This document shows, one piece after another, positions 51,485 through 60,980 of a DNA stretch of 64,000 nucleotides. How positions within the stretch are numbered: the first letter of the stretch is position 1; the number at the start of each line of letters is the position of its first letter. The DNA is from Mesorhizobium wenxiniae. Its GTDB lineage: Bacteria > Pseudomonadota > Alphaproteobacteria > Rhizobiales > Rhizobiaceae. The position numbers and the translations under genes were made by a program. The notes under the pieces were generated by a model. It worked only from the letters and a program-made list of their open reading frames with translations, was not told the DNA's origin and did not search any database. The DNA lies in NCBI RefSeq assembly GCF_002284535.1, contig NZ_NPKH01000020.1, forward strand, positions 186,001 to 250,000, in the 5' to 3' direction.

Positions 51485-53002
51485 ATGGAAGTTGGGCGCT
51501 ATGTAGGCGATGCCGCGCCGAACGGCAAACTGTTTTGGCGCCTCATGCCTGCATTCGGGCCGAAGACGCTCATTGAACTGGCGCCGCTTTCGGTTCGCTG
51601 GACAATCCGGCGAAATCTGCGGTTAACCATTCCGCGTCAGAAAGGTGTTGGATGGGGAATCGCTGGCAAGCCGCGATTTCTGCAGAGAAAGATCGGATCG
51701 ACGGCGTTGCTGAACAGTTTCCTGCTCCTTGCCGAAGCGGTTCTCTACTTCGGCGTCATGGTCACGCTTTTCCGTTTCAGGCACCGCATCGGCCTCGGCG
51801 TGTTTGTCTGCGCCCTCGGCGTCATGCATTTTCTCGAAACCTACCTCGCCAGCGTCTTCTATGTCGCGCTGCCGTTCGGCATGGTTTCGCCCGGGTCCGC
51901 GGTGCTGTTTTCCGGCAAGCTGGTGATGCTGCTGCTGCTCTACATCAAGGAGGACGCGGCAACCGTCCGGCAGCCGATCTACGGCCTGCTGCTCGGCAAT
52001 GCCCTGATGATCGGGCTTGTGCTGGTCCTGCGCCTGCACGAGATCGCACCGCTTCCCAACGGCAGACGTCCCGACATCGGCTTCATCGACCAGATGGGCT
52101 GGCTGATGGTGTGGGGCACGACGCTGCTCTTCCTCGACGCCATCCTGATCATCCTGCTTTACGAAAAGCTCGGGCGTTATCTCCGCAAGGCGCTGTTCTC
52201 TCGCATCCTGATCTCCGTCGCTTGCGTGCTCACTTTCGACCAGACTGGATTTTTCACCGCGCTGCACTTCGTCACCGGTGCGCCGATCGCGGTTTTCTTC
52301 GGCGGCTGGTTCGCCAAGATGGGGGCGGCGCTTGCCTACAGCATCATGCTGGTCGCTTATATCAGATGGTTCGAGGCGCGGCAGATCCCGGCGCCGCGTG
52401 GACTATCCGACATCTTCGACACGTTGACCTATCGCGAGCGCTATGAGGCGCTGGTCGAGCATGTCGGCCGCGACGGCCTCACCGGTCTGCTGCACAGAGG
52501 ACGCTTCGACAGCGACGGCGAAGCCGCTGTTGCGGCCAGCCTGCGGACGGCCAAGCCGCTCAGCCTCTTGGTCATCGATGTCGACCACTTCAAATCGATC
52601 AACGACCGCTTCGGCCACGCCGAGGGCGACAAGGTGCTGAAATCCGTCGCCGCCCTGCTTGGCGAGATTGTCGGTCCAGAGGATCAGGTGTTCAGAATTG
52701 GCGGCGAGGAATTCGCCATCCTCTGCTCACGTTCGCATTCGGTCGCCAGGCTGCTTGGCGAAAGCATCAGGCACGCGGTCAAGGCATCCGCAAGCACGAG
52801 CCGGTTCGACATCACCGTCAGCGCCGGCATCTCCACTGTCAGCGAGACGACCCGCTGCCTTGCCGATATCTTTGCGCTGGCCGATCAGCGCCTCTACAAA
52901 GCCAAATCGACCGGACGCGACCGCGTCGTCGGCGAACCGGGCGGCCACGAGGCTGACAGCCTCACCGCTTGGACCAGATCAGGACGCGGTATCGGCTCAT
53001 AG
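51485..53002 (+). CDS. Membrane diguanylate cyclase (GGDEF)
   Basis: The protein makes cyclic di-GMP, with an N-terminal sensor of about seven membrane segments (residues about 77-297) and a GGDEF domain (about 320-480). The GGEEF form (RIGGEEF, 405-410) is catalytically competent. The RxxD inhibitory site before it is absent (GPED instead). The first 75 residues look noncoding in composition, so translation may start further in, for example at TTG 51707. The C-terminal end lies 21 bases from the convergent RNase T2 gene. Confidence 0.85.
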   Translation: MEVGRYVGDAAPNGKLFWRLMPAFGPKTLIELAPLSVRWTIRRNLRLTIPRQKGVGWGIAGKPRFLQRKIGSTALLNSFLLLAEAVLYFGVMVTLFRFRHRIGLGVFVCALGVMHFLETYLASVFYVALPFGMVSPGSAVLFSGKLVMLLLLYIKEDAATVRQPIYGLLLGNALMIGLVLVLRLHEIAPLPNGRRPDIGFIDQMGWLMVWGTTLLFLDAILIILLYEKLGRYLRKALFSRILISVACVLTFDQTGFFTALHFVTGAPIAVFFGGWFAKMGAALAYSIMLVAYIRWFEARQIPAPRGLSDIFDTLTYRERYEALVEHVGRDGLTGLLHRGRFDSDGEAAVAASLRTAKPLSLLVIDVDHFKSINDRFGHAEGDKVLKSVAALLGEIVGPEDQVFRIGGEEFAILCSRSHSVARLLGESIRHAVKASASTSRFDITVSAGISTVSETTRCLADIFALADQRLYKAKSTGRDRVVGEPGGHEADSLTAWTRSGRGIGS

Positions 53003-53023
53003 CATCCAGACCGGCTCGGCGTG

Positions 53024-54049
53024 TCACTGGAACTCGATCGGATCGACGGTGCCTTTCGGACAGCCGGCATTGTTCGTCGGCACCGATGCCAGCAACAGCT
53101 CACTGAGCGAAGGGTTTGGACCGATCGGGCCGGCCAGGCCGAGTGTCAGTTCGCCGATCAGCCGCCTGCCGCTCGAATGGTCGTTCAGACAGGAGACGCG
53201 AACCCGCTCGCCCGCGCCGGGACCGAAAGCACTATCGAAGGCGCTGCGGATCTGGTCGGAGGTCAGATCCCGGCCAACGTTTTGTGTGAAAAGATCACGC
53301 ACCGGTGAAGCATTCACCGCGCGCGTCAGGTTCAGCGCATCGGAAAAATACTCCTGCTGGCTCTTGCCGTAACAGGTGCCATGCTTGATCCACTCATGCC
53401 TGTCGAGATCAGATGCGGTGCCTGGCATCACCTGATCGAGCTCCGACCGCGTGTTCGGCTCGAGCTCGACCGGCGGCAGGTCCCGCCAGTGCGCCGGATT
53501 GTCGTTCGCCCTGTCGGCCGCTGCCACCTCGCAATAGAAATTTCCGTTCGGCTGCGGCCACAGCCCATGCAAGGTGAAATGCCTCGCTTCGAAACCGGCA
53601 GCCGTCTCCGCCTTGCATTCGGTCTTGCTGGGCTTGGTTTCGCAAAACGCCGGCTGCCAGCTCAGCGCGAGGACATATTCGGGCCCTCCCGAGATCGGCG
53701 CAGCGGACTTCCCCCGGTCGACCGGCGCGGGTGCTGCCGGTTCCGTGGATGCGCTGTCACCCGAAACATGGCCGCAGTCGATCCTCACCCAGCGGCGCTC
53801 GGGGTCGGCGCCCGGCACTCGGATCAGATAGTGCGTGGGAGCATCCTTGTTGCCAGCCAGCAGCTCATAGCTCTGTCCCGCATCGGTCGAGATGTTGCCG
53901 GGATTCTTGCCGTTTTTGATGGCCTGTGTCGCTGGACAGGTGGCGTCGGCCACGAAGGAGCCGCTCATCTTCACCTCGGCCCGAGCAGCACCCGTTAGCA
54001 ACGCGGCGACAAGCGCAAATTCGAAAACCAGACCTGTCCGCGTATGCAT
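53024..54049 (-). CDS. Secreted ribonuclease T2 family protein
   Basis: RNase T2 enzymes cut RNA through 2',3'-cyclic phosphates. The 341 residues have a signal peptide (ending ARA), a roughly 95-residue N-terminal region with paired cysteines, and a T2 domain from about residue 120. Both conserved active-site segments are present: FTLHGLWPQ (158-166, CAS I) and HEWIKHGTCY (218-227, CAS II), each with its catalytic histidine. The enzyme is probably periplasmic or secreted, scavenging phosphate or nucleotides. Confidence 0.92.
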   Translation of the reverse strand: MHTRTGLVFEFALVAALLTGAARAEVKMSGSFVADATCPATQAIKNGKNPGNISTDAGQSYELLAGNKDAPTHYLIRVPGADPERRWVRIDCGHVSGDSASTEPAAPAPVDRGKSAAPISGGPEYVLALSWQPAFCETKPSKTECKAETAAGFEARHFTLHGLWPQPNGNFYCEVAAADRANDNPAHWRDLPPVELEPNTRSELDQVMPGTASDLDRHEWIKHGTCYGKSQQEYFSDALNLTRAVNASPVRDLFTQNVGRDLTSDQIRSAFDSAFGPGAGERVRVSCLNDHSSGRRLIGELTLGLAGPIGPNPSLSELLLASVPTNNAGCPKGTVDPIEFQ

Positions 54050-54247
54050 GAAAATACCCCGGTGAAAAATGCGGCAACAGACTGCCGCCCTCTCTTGGTA
54101 TCAAATTCTCCATGTCAGAATTGCGATACCCGCGTTGCGACGCAAGAACAGCACTGCGGAAAACAAGGCCAACGGATTGACGCAAAACCGGCGTCGGCGC
54201 AGACAAACGTCCGCAGGCGTGAAAGACGCGTTGGAGACGAAGCGACA

Positions 54248-55183
54248 ATGTCATTCAGCCAGCAGCGCGTGCTCCGATCGCCGACCGGCGCCGAGCTCAA
54301 CCTTTATGTGAAACGTGCCGAGGGCCGCCCGCGCGCGGTCGTCCAGATTAATCACGGGCTGGCCGAACACGCCGCGCGCTATGTCCGCTTCGCTACCTTT
54401 CTGGGTGAGCGCGGCTTCCATGTCTACGCCCATGATCATCGCGGCCATGGCGCAACCAAGGCGCCCGATGCCCCACTCGGCAGGTTCGCTCAAAAACACG
54501 GCGGCGCCAAGGTCGTTGCCGATGTCGCCGCTGTGCACGACCTGATCGCCGGCGACCACCCCGGCCTGCCCGTCATCGTCTTCGGCCATTCCATGGGCGG
54601 CCTCGTCGCGCTGAATTTCGTGCTTCATCATTCGAGCCGCCTGCACGCCGCCGCCATCTGGAACGCTAATTTTTCCGCCGGGCTCGCCAGCCGTGCCGCG
54701 CAAATCATCCTGGCCTGGGAAAAATTCCGGCTCGGCTCCGACATGCCGTCGCGTATGCTGCCGCGACTGACCTTCCAGGCCTGGGGCAAAGCCGTCCCCG
54801 ATCACCGCACGCCGTTCGACTGGCTGTCGCGCGACGCAGCCGAAGTCGACAAGTATATCGCCGATCCGCTATGCGGTTGGGATGCCTCCGTGTCGATGTG
54901 GCGCGACCTGTTCGGGTTCGTCTTCGACGGTGCCGACGACACTAATTTTTCCGGTGTCCGCAAGACCCTGCCGATCTGCCTGGTCGGCGGCGAAAAGGAC
55001 CCCGCCACCGACGGCGGCAGGGCGGTCAGCCATCTCGCTGGCCGCCTGCACAGGATGGGTTTTTCGAATCTCGTTTCAAAGGTTTACGCCGAGACCCGCC
55101 ACGAAAGTCTGAACGAGGTGAATCGAGATAAAATCATGGACGATTTCGCCGCATGGGCCGACAGCGTGCTGAAACAACCATGA
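54248..55183 (+). CDS. Alpha/beta hydrolase, lysophospholipase/monoglyceride lipase-like
   Basis: The family acts on lysophospholipids or monoacylglycerols. The ATG at 54248 (MSFSQQRVLRSPTGAEL, 311 residues) is chosen; the frame to 54044 is unsupported. Features are VQINHGLAEHAARYVRFA, DHRGHGATKAPDA, the nucleophile elbow VIVFGHSMGGLVALN (Ser), a cap region, an acid near GGEKDPATDGG and a His near ETRHESLNE. No signal peptide is present. It is followed after 96 bases by the CoA-transferase/ThDP pair. Confidence 0.9.
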   Translation: MSFSQQRVLRSPTGAELNLYVKRAEGRPRAVVQINHGLAEHAARYVRFATFLGERGFHVYAHDHRGHGATKAPDAPLGRFAQKHGGAKVVADVAAVHDLIAGDHPGLPVIVFGHSMGGLVALNFVLHHSSRLHAAAIWNANFSAGLASRAAQIILAWEKFRLGSDMPSRMLPRLTFQAWGKAVPDHRTPFDWLSRDAAEVDKYIADPLCGWDASVSMWRDLFGFVFDGADDTNFSGVRKTLPICLVGGEKDPATDGGRAVSHLAGRLHRMGFSNLVSKVYAETRHESLNEVNRDKIMDDFAAWADSVLKQP

Positions 55184-55279
55184 TCGACATCGACAAGATC
55201 GGTTTGGCCCATTGCAAGAACCGTGACAGCATCACGCGGGATTGATACAGGCTGCGTTTCCGATCAATCACGGTGATCC

Positions 55280-56455
55280 ATGACTGAGCCTCCGCTGAAA
55301 GGTGTCCGCGTAATCGAACTCGCCCGCATCCTGGCCGGACCGTGGGCGGGGCAGATGCTTGCCGATCTCGGCGCCGACGTCATCAAGGTCGAGAGCCCGG
55401 ATGGCGGCGACGACACCCGCAAATGGGGTCCGCCCTTCGTCATGAGCCATGACGGCGAAAACCTCTCGGCCGCCTACTATCATTCCTGCAATCGCGGCAA
55501 GCGCTCCATCGCCATCGATTTCTCGACGCCCGAGGGCGCCGAGACGGTGCGCCGGCTGGTCGCCACATCGGACGTTCTGATCGAAAACTTCAAGGTCGGC
55601 GGCCTGAAGAAATACGGCCTCGACTATGAGAGCCTCAGGGAAATAAACCCGCGGCTGATCTATTGCTCGATCACCGGCTTCGGCCAGGACGGGCCCTATG
55701 CGCCGCGCGCCGGCTATGACTTCATCATCCAGGGCATGGCCGGCATGATGTCGATCACCGGCGAGGCCGGCCGCGAGCCGCAAAAGGCCGGTGTCGCCGT
55801 CTCAGACATTTTCACCGGCTTGTATTCGGTGATTGCCATCCAGGCCGCACTTCGCCATGCCGAGAAGACCGGCGAAGGCCAGCATATCGACATGGCGCTC
55901 TACGACACCCAGATCTCGGCGCTTGGCAACCAGAACCTCAATTATCTGGTCTCCGGAAAATCGCCGGTGCAGATGGGCAACGCGCATATGAACATTGCGC
56001 CTTACGAAGTGGTGCCGGTGAAGGACGGCCATATCATCCTGGCGATCGGCAATGACGGCCAGTTCGCTAAATTCTGCGCGGCCATCGGCTTGGACGATCT
56101 GCCATCGAACCCCGATTTCGCCACCAATCCCGCCCGGGTCGCCAACCGGGCGAAGCTGCGCGAGCATATAATCGAGGCGCTGAAAACCTTCGATCGCGAT
56201 CCGCTGCTGGCTAAACTGGAGGCGGCAAGTGTGCCTGCCAGCCCGATCAACACGATCGGGCAGATGTTCGCCGACCCGCAGACCATCGCGCGCGGCATGC
56301 GGCTCGACCTCGACGACGGCCACGGCAATCTCTTGCCCTCGGTGCGCGCGCCGATGGTCATGTCGGGCACGTCGCTGGTCTATGAGCGGCCCTCGCCGCG
56401 TCTCGGCGAACACACCGAAGAAATCCTTGCCGAACTGGAGAGGTCAGGAAAATGA
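55280..56455 (+). CDS. CaiB/BaiF family CoA-transferase
   Basis: Class III CoA-transferases move CoA between carboxylic acids through an aspartyl thioester. The 391 residues have VIELARILAGPWAGQMLADLGADVIKVESP, HSCNRGKRSIAIDF, the catalytic aspartate in RAGYDFIIQGMAG (Asp147) and a C-terminal domain. The ATGA overlap with the next gene shows they form an operon. The pairing with a ThDP enzyme recalls the formyl-CoA transferase/oxalyl-CoA decarboxylase pair, but the substrate is not evident. Confidence 0.9.
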   Translation: MTEPPLKGVRVIELARILAGPWAGQMLADLGADVIKVESPDGGDDTRKWGPPFVMSHDGENLSAAYYHSCNRGKRSIAIDFSTPEGAETVRRLVATSDVLIENFKVGGLKKYGLDYESLREINPRLIYCSITGFGQDGPYAPRAGYDFIIQGMAGMMSITGEAGREPQKAGVAVSDIFTGLYSVIAIQAALRHAEKTGEGQHIDMALYDTQISALGNQNLNYLVSGKSPVQMGNAHMNIAPYEVVPVKDGHIILAIGNDGQFAKFCAAIGLDDLPSNPDFATNPARVANRAKLREHIIEALKTFDRDPLLAKLEAASVPASPINTIGQMFADPQTIARGMRLDLDDGHGNLLPSVRAPMVMSGTSLVYERPSPRLGEHTEEILAELERSGK

Positions 56456-58101
56456 AGACCGGCGGACAACTGATCGTCGATGCGCTTGAAGCCAACGGCA
56501 CCGACCGCATCTATTGCGTGCCCGGGGAATCCTATCTTGCGGTGCTCGACGCGTTGCACGATTCAACGATCCGCACCATCGTCTGCCGCCAGGAAGGCGG
56601 TGCTGCAATGATGGCCGACTGCCATGGCCGCCTGACCGGCAAGCCCGGCATCTGCTTCGTCACCCGCGGACCCGGCGCCACCAACGCCTCGGCCGGCATC
56701 CACATCGCCATGCAGGATTCGGTTCCCGTCATCCTGTTCATCGGCCAGGTCGCCAGCCATGCCAAGGGGCGCGAGGCTTTTCAAGAGGTCGACTATGTCA
56801 GGTTCTTCGGCGATATCGCCAAATGGGTGGTCGAGATCGACGATGCCTCGCGCATTCCCGAATTCGTCACGCGCGCCTTCGCGGTGGCGACGTCCGGCCG
56901 CCCCGGCCCGGTCGTCATCTCGCTGCCGGAAGACATGCTGACCAGCCTTGCCGAGGCGCCAGAAGCCCTGCCCCACACGCCGGTCGAAACGCGGCCGGGC
57001 GAGGCCGAGCTCGATGCTCTCGAAAAGCTCCTCAACAAGGCGCAGCGCCCTTTCGTTATCCTAGGCGGCACGCGCTGGGATGCGGAGGCCGTCGCGCGAA
57101 TGCGGACGATCGCCGAAGCCTGGTCGCTGCCGGTCGGCTGCTCCTTCCGCCGCCAGATGCTGTTCGATCATCTCCACCCGAACTATGCCGGTGATGTGGG
57201 CATTGGCATCAACCCGAAGCTGGCCACCGCGATCAAGCAGGCCGACCTCGTGTTGCTGATCGGCGGCCGCATGGGCGAGATGCCGTCCTCCGACTACACG
57301 CTGCTCAAGAGCCCCTATCCCGACCAGATGCTGGTCCATATCCACGCCGATGCCGGCGAGCTCGGCCGTGTCTACCGGCCGACGCTGGCGATCAACGCCT
57401 CGCCTTCCGCGTTCGTCGAAGCCTTCGCCGGGCGCAAGCCGGCCGCCACGCCGGTCTGGGCGGATGAAACACCGAAGCTGCACGCAGCCTATCTCGACTG
57501 GTCGACTCCGCCCGAAAGTGGTCCCGGCTCCGTCCAGATGGGGCCGATCATGAACTATCTCGAAACGATGCTGCCCGACGACGCGATCCTCACCAACGGC
57601 GCCGGCAACTACGCCACCTGGGTGCACCGTTTCCACCGGTCCCGGCGCTTTGCCACGCAGGCCGCCCCCACCTCCGGCTCGATGGGCTATGGCACGCCGG
57701 CAGCGGTCGCAGCCAAGGAATTGTTCCCCGAGCGCGATGTGATAGCCTTTGCCGGCGACGGCTGCTTCCTGATGAACGGGCAGGAGTTCGCCACCGCCGT
57801 GCAATACGATCTGCCGATCATCGTCATCGTCGTCAACAACGGCATTTACGGCACCATCCGCATGCATCAGGAGCGCGAGTATCCGGGCCGCGTCGTCGCC
57901 ACCGATCTGCGAAATCCCGACTTTGCGGCTTTGGCCCGCGCCTATGGCGGCCATGGCGAAACGGTCGAGAAGACGGCCGATTTCGCGCCGGCCTTCGAAC
58001 GCGCGCGTGCCAGCGGCAAGCCGTCGATTGTCGAGATCAGGCTCGACCCCGAGGCCATCACGCCAACCCGCACGATGACCCAGATAAGAGACAGGTCGTG
58101 A
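56452..58101 (+). CDS. ThDP-dependent enzyme, acetolactate synthase-like
   Basis: The 549-residue protein is built like acetolactate synthase and oxalyl-CoA decarboxylase catalytic subunits: a Pyr domain with the conserved Glu48 (VCRQEGGAAMMADCHGRLTG), a central domain, and a PP domain with the ThDP motif GDGCFLMNGQEFATAVQYDLP ending VVNNGIYG. It lies directly behind a CoA-transferase, which suggests a decarboxylation of an acyl-CoA product such as oxalyl-CoA. No acetolactate synthase small subunit is nearby. Substrate unknown. Confidence 0.88.
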   Translation: MKTGGQLIVDALEANGTDRIYCVPGESYLAVLDALHDSTIRTIVCRQEGGAAMMADCHGRLTGKPGICFVTRGPGATNASAGIHIAMQDSVPVILFIGQVASHAKGREAFQEVDYVRFFGDIAKWVVEIDDASRIPEFVTRAFAVATSGRPGPVVISLPEDMLTSLAEAPEALPHTPVETRPGEAELDALEKLLNKAQRPFVILGGTRWDAEAVARMRTIAEAWSLPVGCSFRRQMLFDHLHPNYAGDVGIGINPKLATAIKQADLVLLIGGRMGEMPSSDYTLLKSPYPDQMLVHIHADAGELGRVYRPTLAINASPSAFVEAFAGRKPAATPVWADETPKLHAAYLDWSTPPESGPGSVQMGPIMNYLETMLPDDAILTNGAGNYATWVHRFHRSRRFATQAAPTSGSMGYGTPAAVAAKELFPERDVIAFAGDGCFLMNGQEFATAVQYDLPIIVIVVNNGIYGTIRMHQEREYPGRVVATDLRNPDFAALARAYGGHGETVEKTADFAPAFERARASGKPSIVEIRLDPEAITPTRTMTQIRDRS

Positions 58102-58143
58102 TCCGATAGGAAGGGCTGCCCTTTCCGTTGGCGCAAGATTTGG

Positions 58144-58593
58144 CTACATCGTCGCCGCCTTCTCGATCTGTCCGCGGATCTCGCCGTCCTTGTGGGCCGC
58201 CGTATGGATGTTGATGTAGTATTTGCCGGCCATCAGGTCGGCAGCCTGCGCGTCGGTCAGAATCGCCGCCCCCTTGAACGGGCTTTTCGGAGCGCCCTTG
58301 AACGGGACGGCGACGCCGGCATTTTCACCCTTTGCCGCCGGACCGTGAATATGTCCGGCCGTCGCCGGGCCGCTGAGACCTGAATACGTCACGTTCCAGG
58401 TGAGCTGTTTCGTGGCGGTGTCGAAGACGAGAGCGGCGGTACCCTTGCCCTCCGTGGTGATGGGCGGATTCTGCTGAGCGCCATCGAGCGTCGCCTTCAT
58501 CTTCATCATGTCGGCCAAAGCCGGTGAAGCGCATAGGACGGAAGCCGAAACGGCCAGCGCCGAAAGCTTCGGCGAGAAGGATTGCATGCGCAT
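58144..58593 (-). CDS. Secreted CHRD-domain protein
   Basis: The CHRD domain, found in chordin and in many bacterial exported proteins, has an unclear role. The start at 58593 (MRMQSFSPKLSALAVS) has GGAG six bases upstream and gives 149 residues, with a signal peptide ending in ALA. The core has MKATLDGAQQNPP, KQLTWNVTYSGLSGPATAGHIHGPA, and the late YYINIHTAAHKDGEIRGQI, which matches the CHRD pattern with its repeated His residues. It converges with the ThDP gene. Confidence 0.88.
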   Translation of the reverse strand: MRMQSFSPKLSALAVSASVLCASPALADMMKMKATLDGAQQNPPITTEGKGTAALVFDTATKQLTWNVTYSGLSGPATAGHIHGPAAKGENAGVAVPFKGAPKSPFKGAAILTDAQAADLMAGKYYINIHTAAHKDGEIRGQIEKAATM

Positions 58594-58700
58594 GGGAATC
58601 TCCGTTGTGGCGGTGACATCCGCTGAAGCTGGATGCACTGGAACAACGGTTGTGGCGAGCGGATGTTTCCACCGGTAACGGCTATTTTACATCCCAGCAA

Positions 58701-58724
58701 AAAGGGCCGGTCGCCCGCCCCTTT
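58701..58724 (-). terminator. Terminator of the ABC transporter operon
   Basis: On the minus strand AAAGGGGCGG-GCGA-CCGGCCCTTT forms a stem of nine pairs with one mismatch and continues into TTTTTG. It lies 67 bases after the stop of the substrate-binding protein gene. Confidence 0.75.
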
Positions 58725-58790
58725 CCGAATTGCAGGCTGCAGAGGCCAGGTTGATCGCCTCTACCCGACCGCCCTATTGATGGCCCTGCC

Positions 58791-59762
58791 CTACTTGATC
58801 GCCTTGTCGGTGATGGCAGTCGTGTAGGCGCCGGTCGGCTCCTTGGTGATGATCTTCTGGTCGAGCAGCGCCTTGGCGGTGCGCGCGTAGGTCGCCGGGT
58901 CGAGTTTGCCGTCGGCATTGTCGATCAGCTTGGCGACTTCGCCCATCATGCGCTTTTGGTGGTTCTCGTCCTGGCCGCCATTGTCCATGACGATGCCGGC
59001 CGCCTCGTCGGAATTGTCGACGGCGTATTTCCAGCCCTTCATCGAGGCGCGCACGAAACGCACCATCTTGTCCTCGAAGGCCGGATCCTTGAGCTTGTCC
59101 TCCAGGGCATAGAGCCCGTCCTCAAGCAGGTCGTTGCCCATGGCGGAGTAGTTGAAAACGATCAGCTCTTCCGGCTTGTAGCCGGCATCGATGAGCTGCC
59201 AATATTCGTTGTAGGTCATGACCGAAATGCAATCCGCCTGCTTCTGGATCAGCGGCTGCACGTCGAAACTCTGCTTCAGCACGGTGACGCCGTCCGGGCC
59301 GCCGTCGGTCTTCAGGCCGAGTTTGTTCATCCAGGCGTAGAACGGATATTCGTTGCCGAAGAACCAGACGCCGAGCGTATGTCCCTTGAAGTCGGCTTCG
59401 GTCTTGACCGGGCCATCCTTCGGACAGACCAGCTGCATGCCGGCCTTCTTGAACGGTTGGGCGATATTGACCAGCGGCACACCCTTTTCGCGGGCGGCGA
59501 GCGCGCCGCCCATCCAGTCAACGATGACGTCGGCGCCGCCGCCGGCGATCACCTGCTCCGGCGCGATATCGGGGCCGCCCGGCTTGATCTCGACGTCGAG
59601 GCCCTCGGCCTCGTAGAACCCCTTGTCCTTGGCGACGTAGTAGCCGGCGAACTGGGCCTGCGTGACCCATTTCAGCTGCAGCGTCACCTTGTCCGCGGCC
59701 ATCGCCTGGAACGCGGCAAGCGACATCGCGCCGGCCAGCATCGAAATAACAAGTCTTTTCAT
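58791..59762 (-). CDS. ABC transporter substrate-binding protein (NMT1/THI5-like)
   Basis: This periplasmic solute-binding protein belongs to the NMT1/THI5 group, which binds thiamine precursors, sulfonates or aromatic acids. The start at 59762 (MKRLVISML, 323 residues) has a GAGGG ribosome site. It has a signal peptide ending in AMA, then KVTLQLKWVTQAQFAGYYVAKDKGFYEAEGLDVEIKPGGPD and VIAGGGADVIVDWMGGALAAREKG. It is the last gene of a leftward operon with two permeases. The ligand is unresolved; a TPP riboswitch was not seen. Confidence 0.9.
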   Translation of the reverse strand: MKRLVISMLAGAMSLAAFQAMAADKVTLQLKWVTQAQFAGYYVAKDKGFYEAEGLDVEIKPGGPDIAPEQVIAGGGADVIVDWMGGALAAREKGVPLVNIAQPFKKAGMQLVCPKDGPVKTEADFKGHTLGVWFFGNEYPFYAWMNKLGLKTDGGPDGVTVLKQSFDVQPLIQKQADCISVMTYNEYWQLIDAGYKPEELIVFNYSAMGNDLLEDGLYALEDKLKDPAFEDKMVRFVRASMKGWKYAVDNSDEAAGIVMDNGGQDENHQKRMMGEVAKLIDNADGKLDPATYARTAKALLDQKIITKEPTGAYTTAITDKAIK

Positions 59763-59843
59763 GTTTTTACCCTCTGAAGTTAAGTGTTCACCCTTTAGGA
59801 TCAGGACCTTCAATGCGCTCCTGATTCCAAACCCGCCACCGCT

Positions 59844-60980
59844 CTATCCACCACGGACGGAGGGATGCCAAAACGTAACGGCTCTCTCGAAAAGAGCGAC
59901 CACGCCATAAAAGACCGAACCCGCAAGTGCTGCAACTGCGATTTCGGCCCAGACCATATCGATGTTCATCCGCCCGACTTCGGTCGAAATCCGGAATCCC
60001 ATGCCGACCACCGGCGTGCCGAAGAACTCCGCGACAATGGCGCCGATCAGCGCCAGCGTCGAATTGATTTTCAGCGCGTTGAAGATGAAGGGGGCTGCCG
60101 CCGGCAACCGCAACTTAAACAGCGTCTGCCAGTAACTCGACGCATAGGTGCGCATCAGGTCGCGCTCCATGTGGCCGGAGGCGGCAAGGCCTGCGACCGT
60201 ATTCACCAGCATCGGGAAGAAGGTCATGATGATGACGACGGCGGCCTTCGACTGCCAGTCGAAGCCGAACCACATGACCATGATCGGCGCCACGCCGATG
60301 ATCGGCAGCGCCGACACCATGTTGCCGATCGGCAAAAGCCCGCGCCGCAGGAACGGCACGCGGTCGGCCGCGACGGCGGCGAGGAAGCCGGCGCCGCTGC
60401 CAACCACATAGCCGAAGATCACCGCCTTGAAGATGGTCTGCCGCACGTCGGCGGCCAGCACCGGCAGCGAATTGGCGATGCGCACGCCGATGGCGCTTGG
60501 CGGCGGCAGCAGAATGAAGGGGATGCCCGCGCCGCGCGTCACCGCCTCCCAGATGATCAGGATCCAGGCGCCGAAGATAGCCGGAATGATCAGCCTCAAA
60601 GCGGTCGCCGCCCAGCGCGAGGTCGGGCGAAGCGCGGACAGGGCTGTCACGCAGCGCCAGGCCAGAAGCCATGCCGCGGCAAGCAGCAAATAGAAGGATG
60701 CGCGAGCGGTCCCCTCATTGCCGGTTATGCCGGCGAGAAGCATCCACGCCGCGCCGTGCACGCCAAGGAAGAGCAACACCACCCCAATCACAGGTGGGAA
60801 ATTATCGGCCGCGATTGCCAGAAGCAGCAAAAGGAAAATCAAAGCCACGGTGGCGACACCATAGCCGGGCGTGGCATTGACAAGCGGCAAAAGAAGGAGC
60901 GCTCCGGCAAGAAGGACAAGCGCGGCATACCCCTGCCAGGAACGAGGCGTGATCGACGAAAGGCTGAGGAGATCGCTCAT
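59844..60980 (-). CDS. ABC transporter permease with extra N-terminal membrane segments
   Basis: This BPD_transp_1 permease of the SsuC/TauC/ThiX type has 378 residues, 110-130 more than usual. The N-terminal extension carries about four hydrophobic segments before the permease core. In the core the EAA loop appears as MRTYASSYWQTLFKLRLPAAAPFIFNALKI. The start at 60980 overlaps the other permease's stop as ATGA. The extra segments are unusual for the family. Confidence 0.92.
   Translation of the reverse strand: MSDLLSLSSITPRSWQGYAALVLLAGALLLLPLVNATPGYGVATVALIFLLLLLAIAADNFPPVIGVVLLFLGVHGAAWMLLAGITGNEGTARASFYLLLAAAWLLAWRCVTALSALRPTSRWAATALRLIIPAIFGAWILIIWEAVTRGAGIPFILLPPPSAIGVRIANSLPVLAADVRQTIFKAVIFGYVVGSGAGFLAAVAADRVPFLRRGLLPIGNMVSALPIIGVAPIMVMWFGFDWQSKAAVVIIMTFFPMLVNTVAGLAASGHMERDLMRTYASSYWQTLFKLRLPAAAPFIFNALKINSTLALIGAIVAEFFGTPVVGMGFRISTEVGRMNIDMVWAEIAVAALAGSVFYGVVALFERAVTFWHPSVRGG

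Noticed and set aside
58108..58126. GGAAGGG/CCCTTTCC hairpin after the ThDP gene as terminator
   Set aside because: The loop is too small and no T run follows, so support is too weak to list it.
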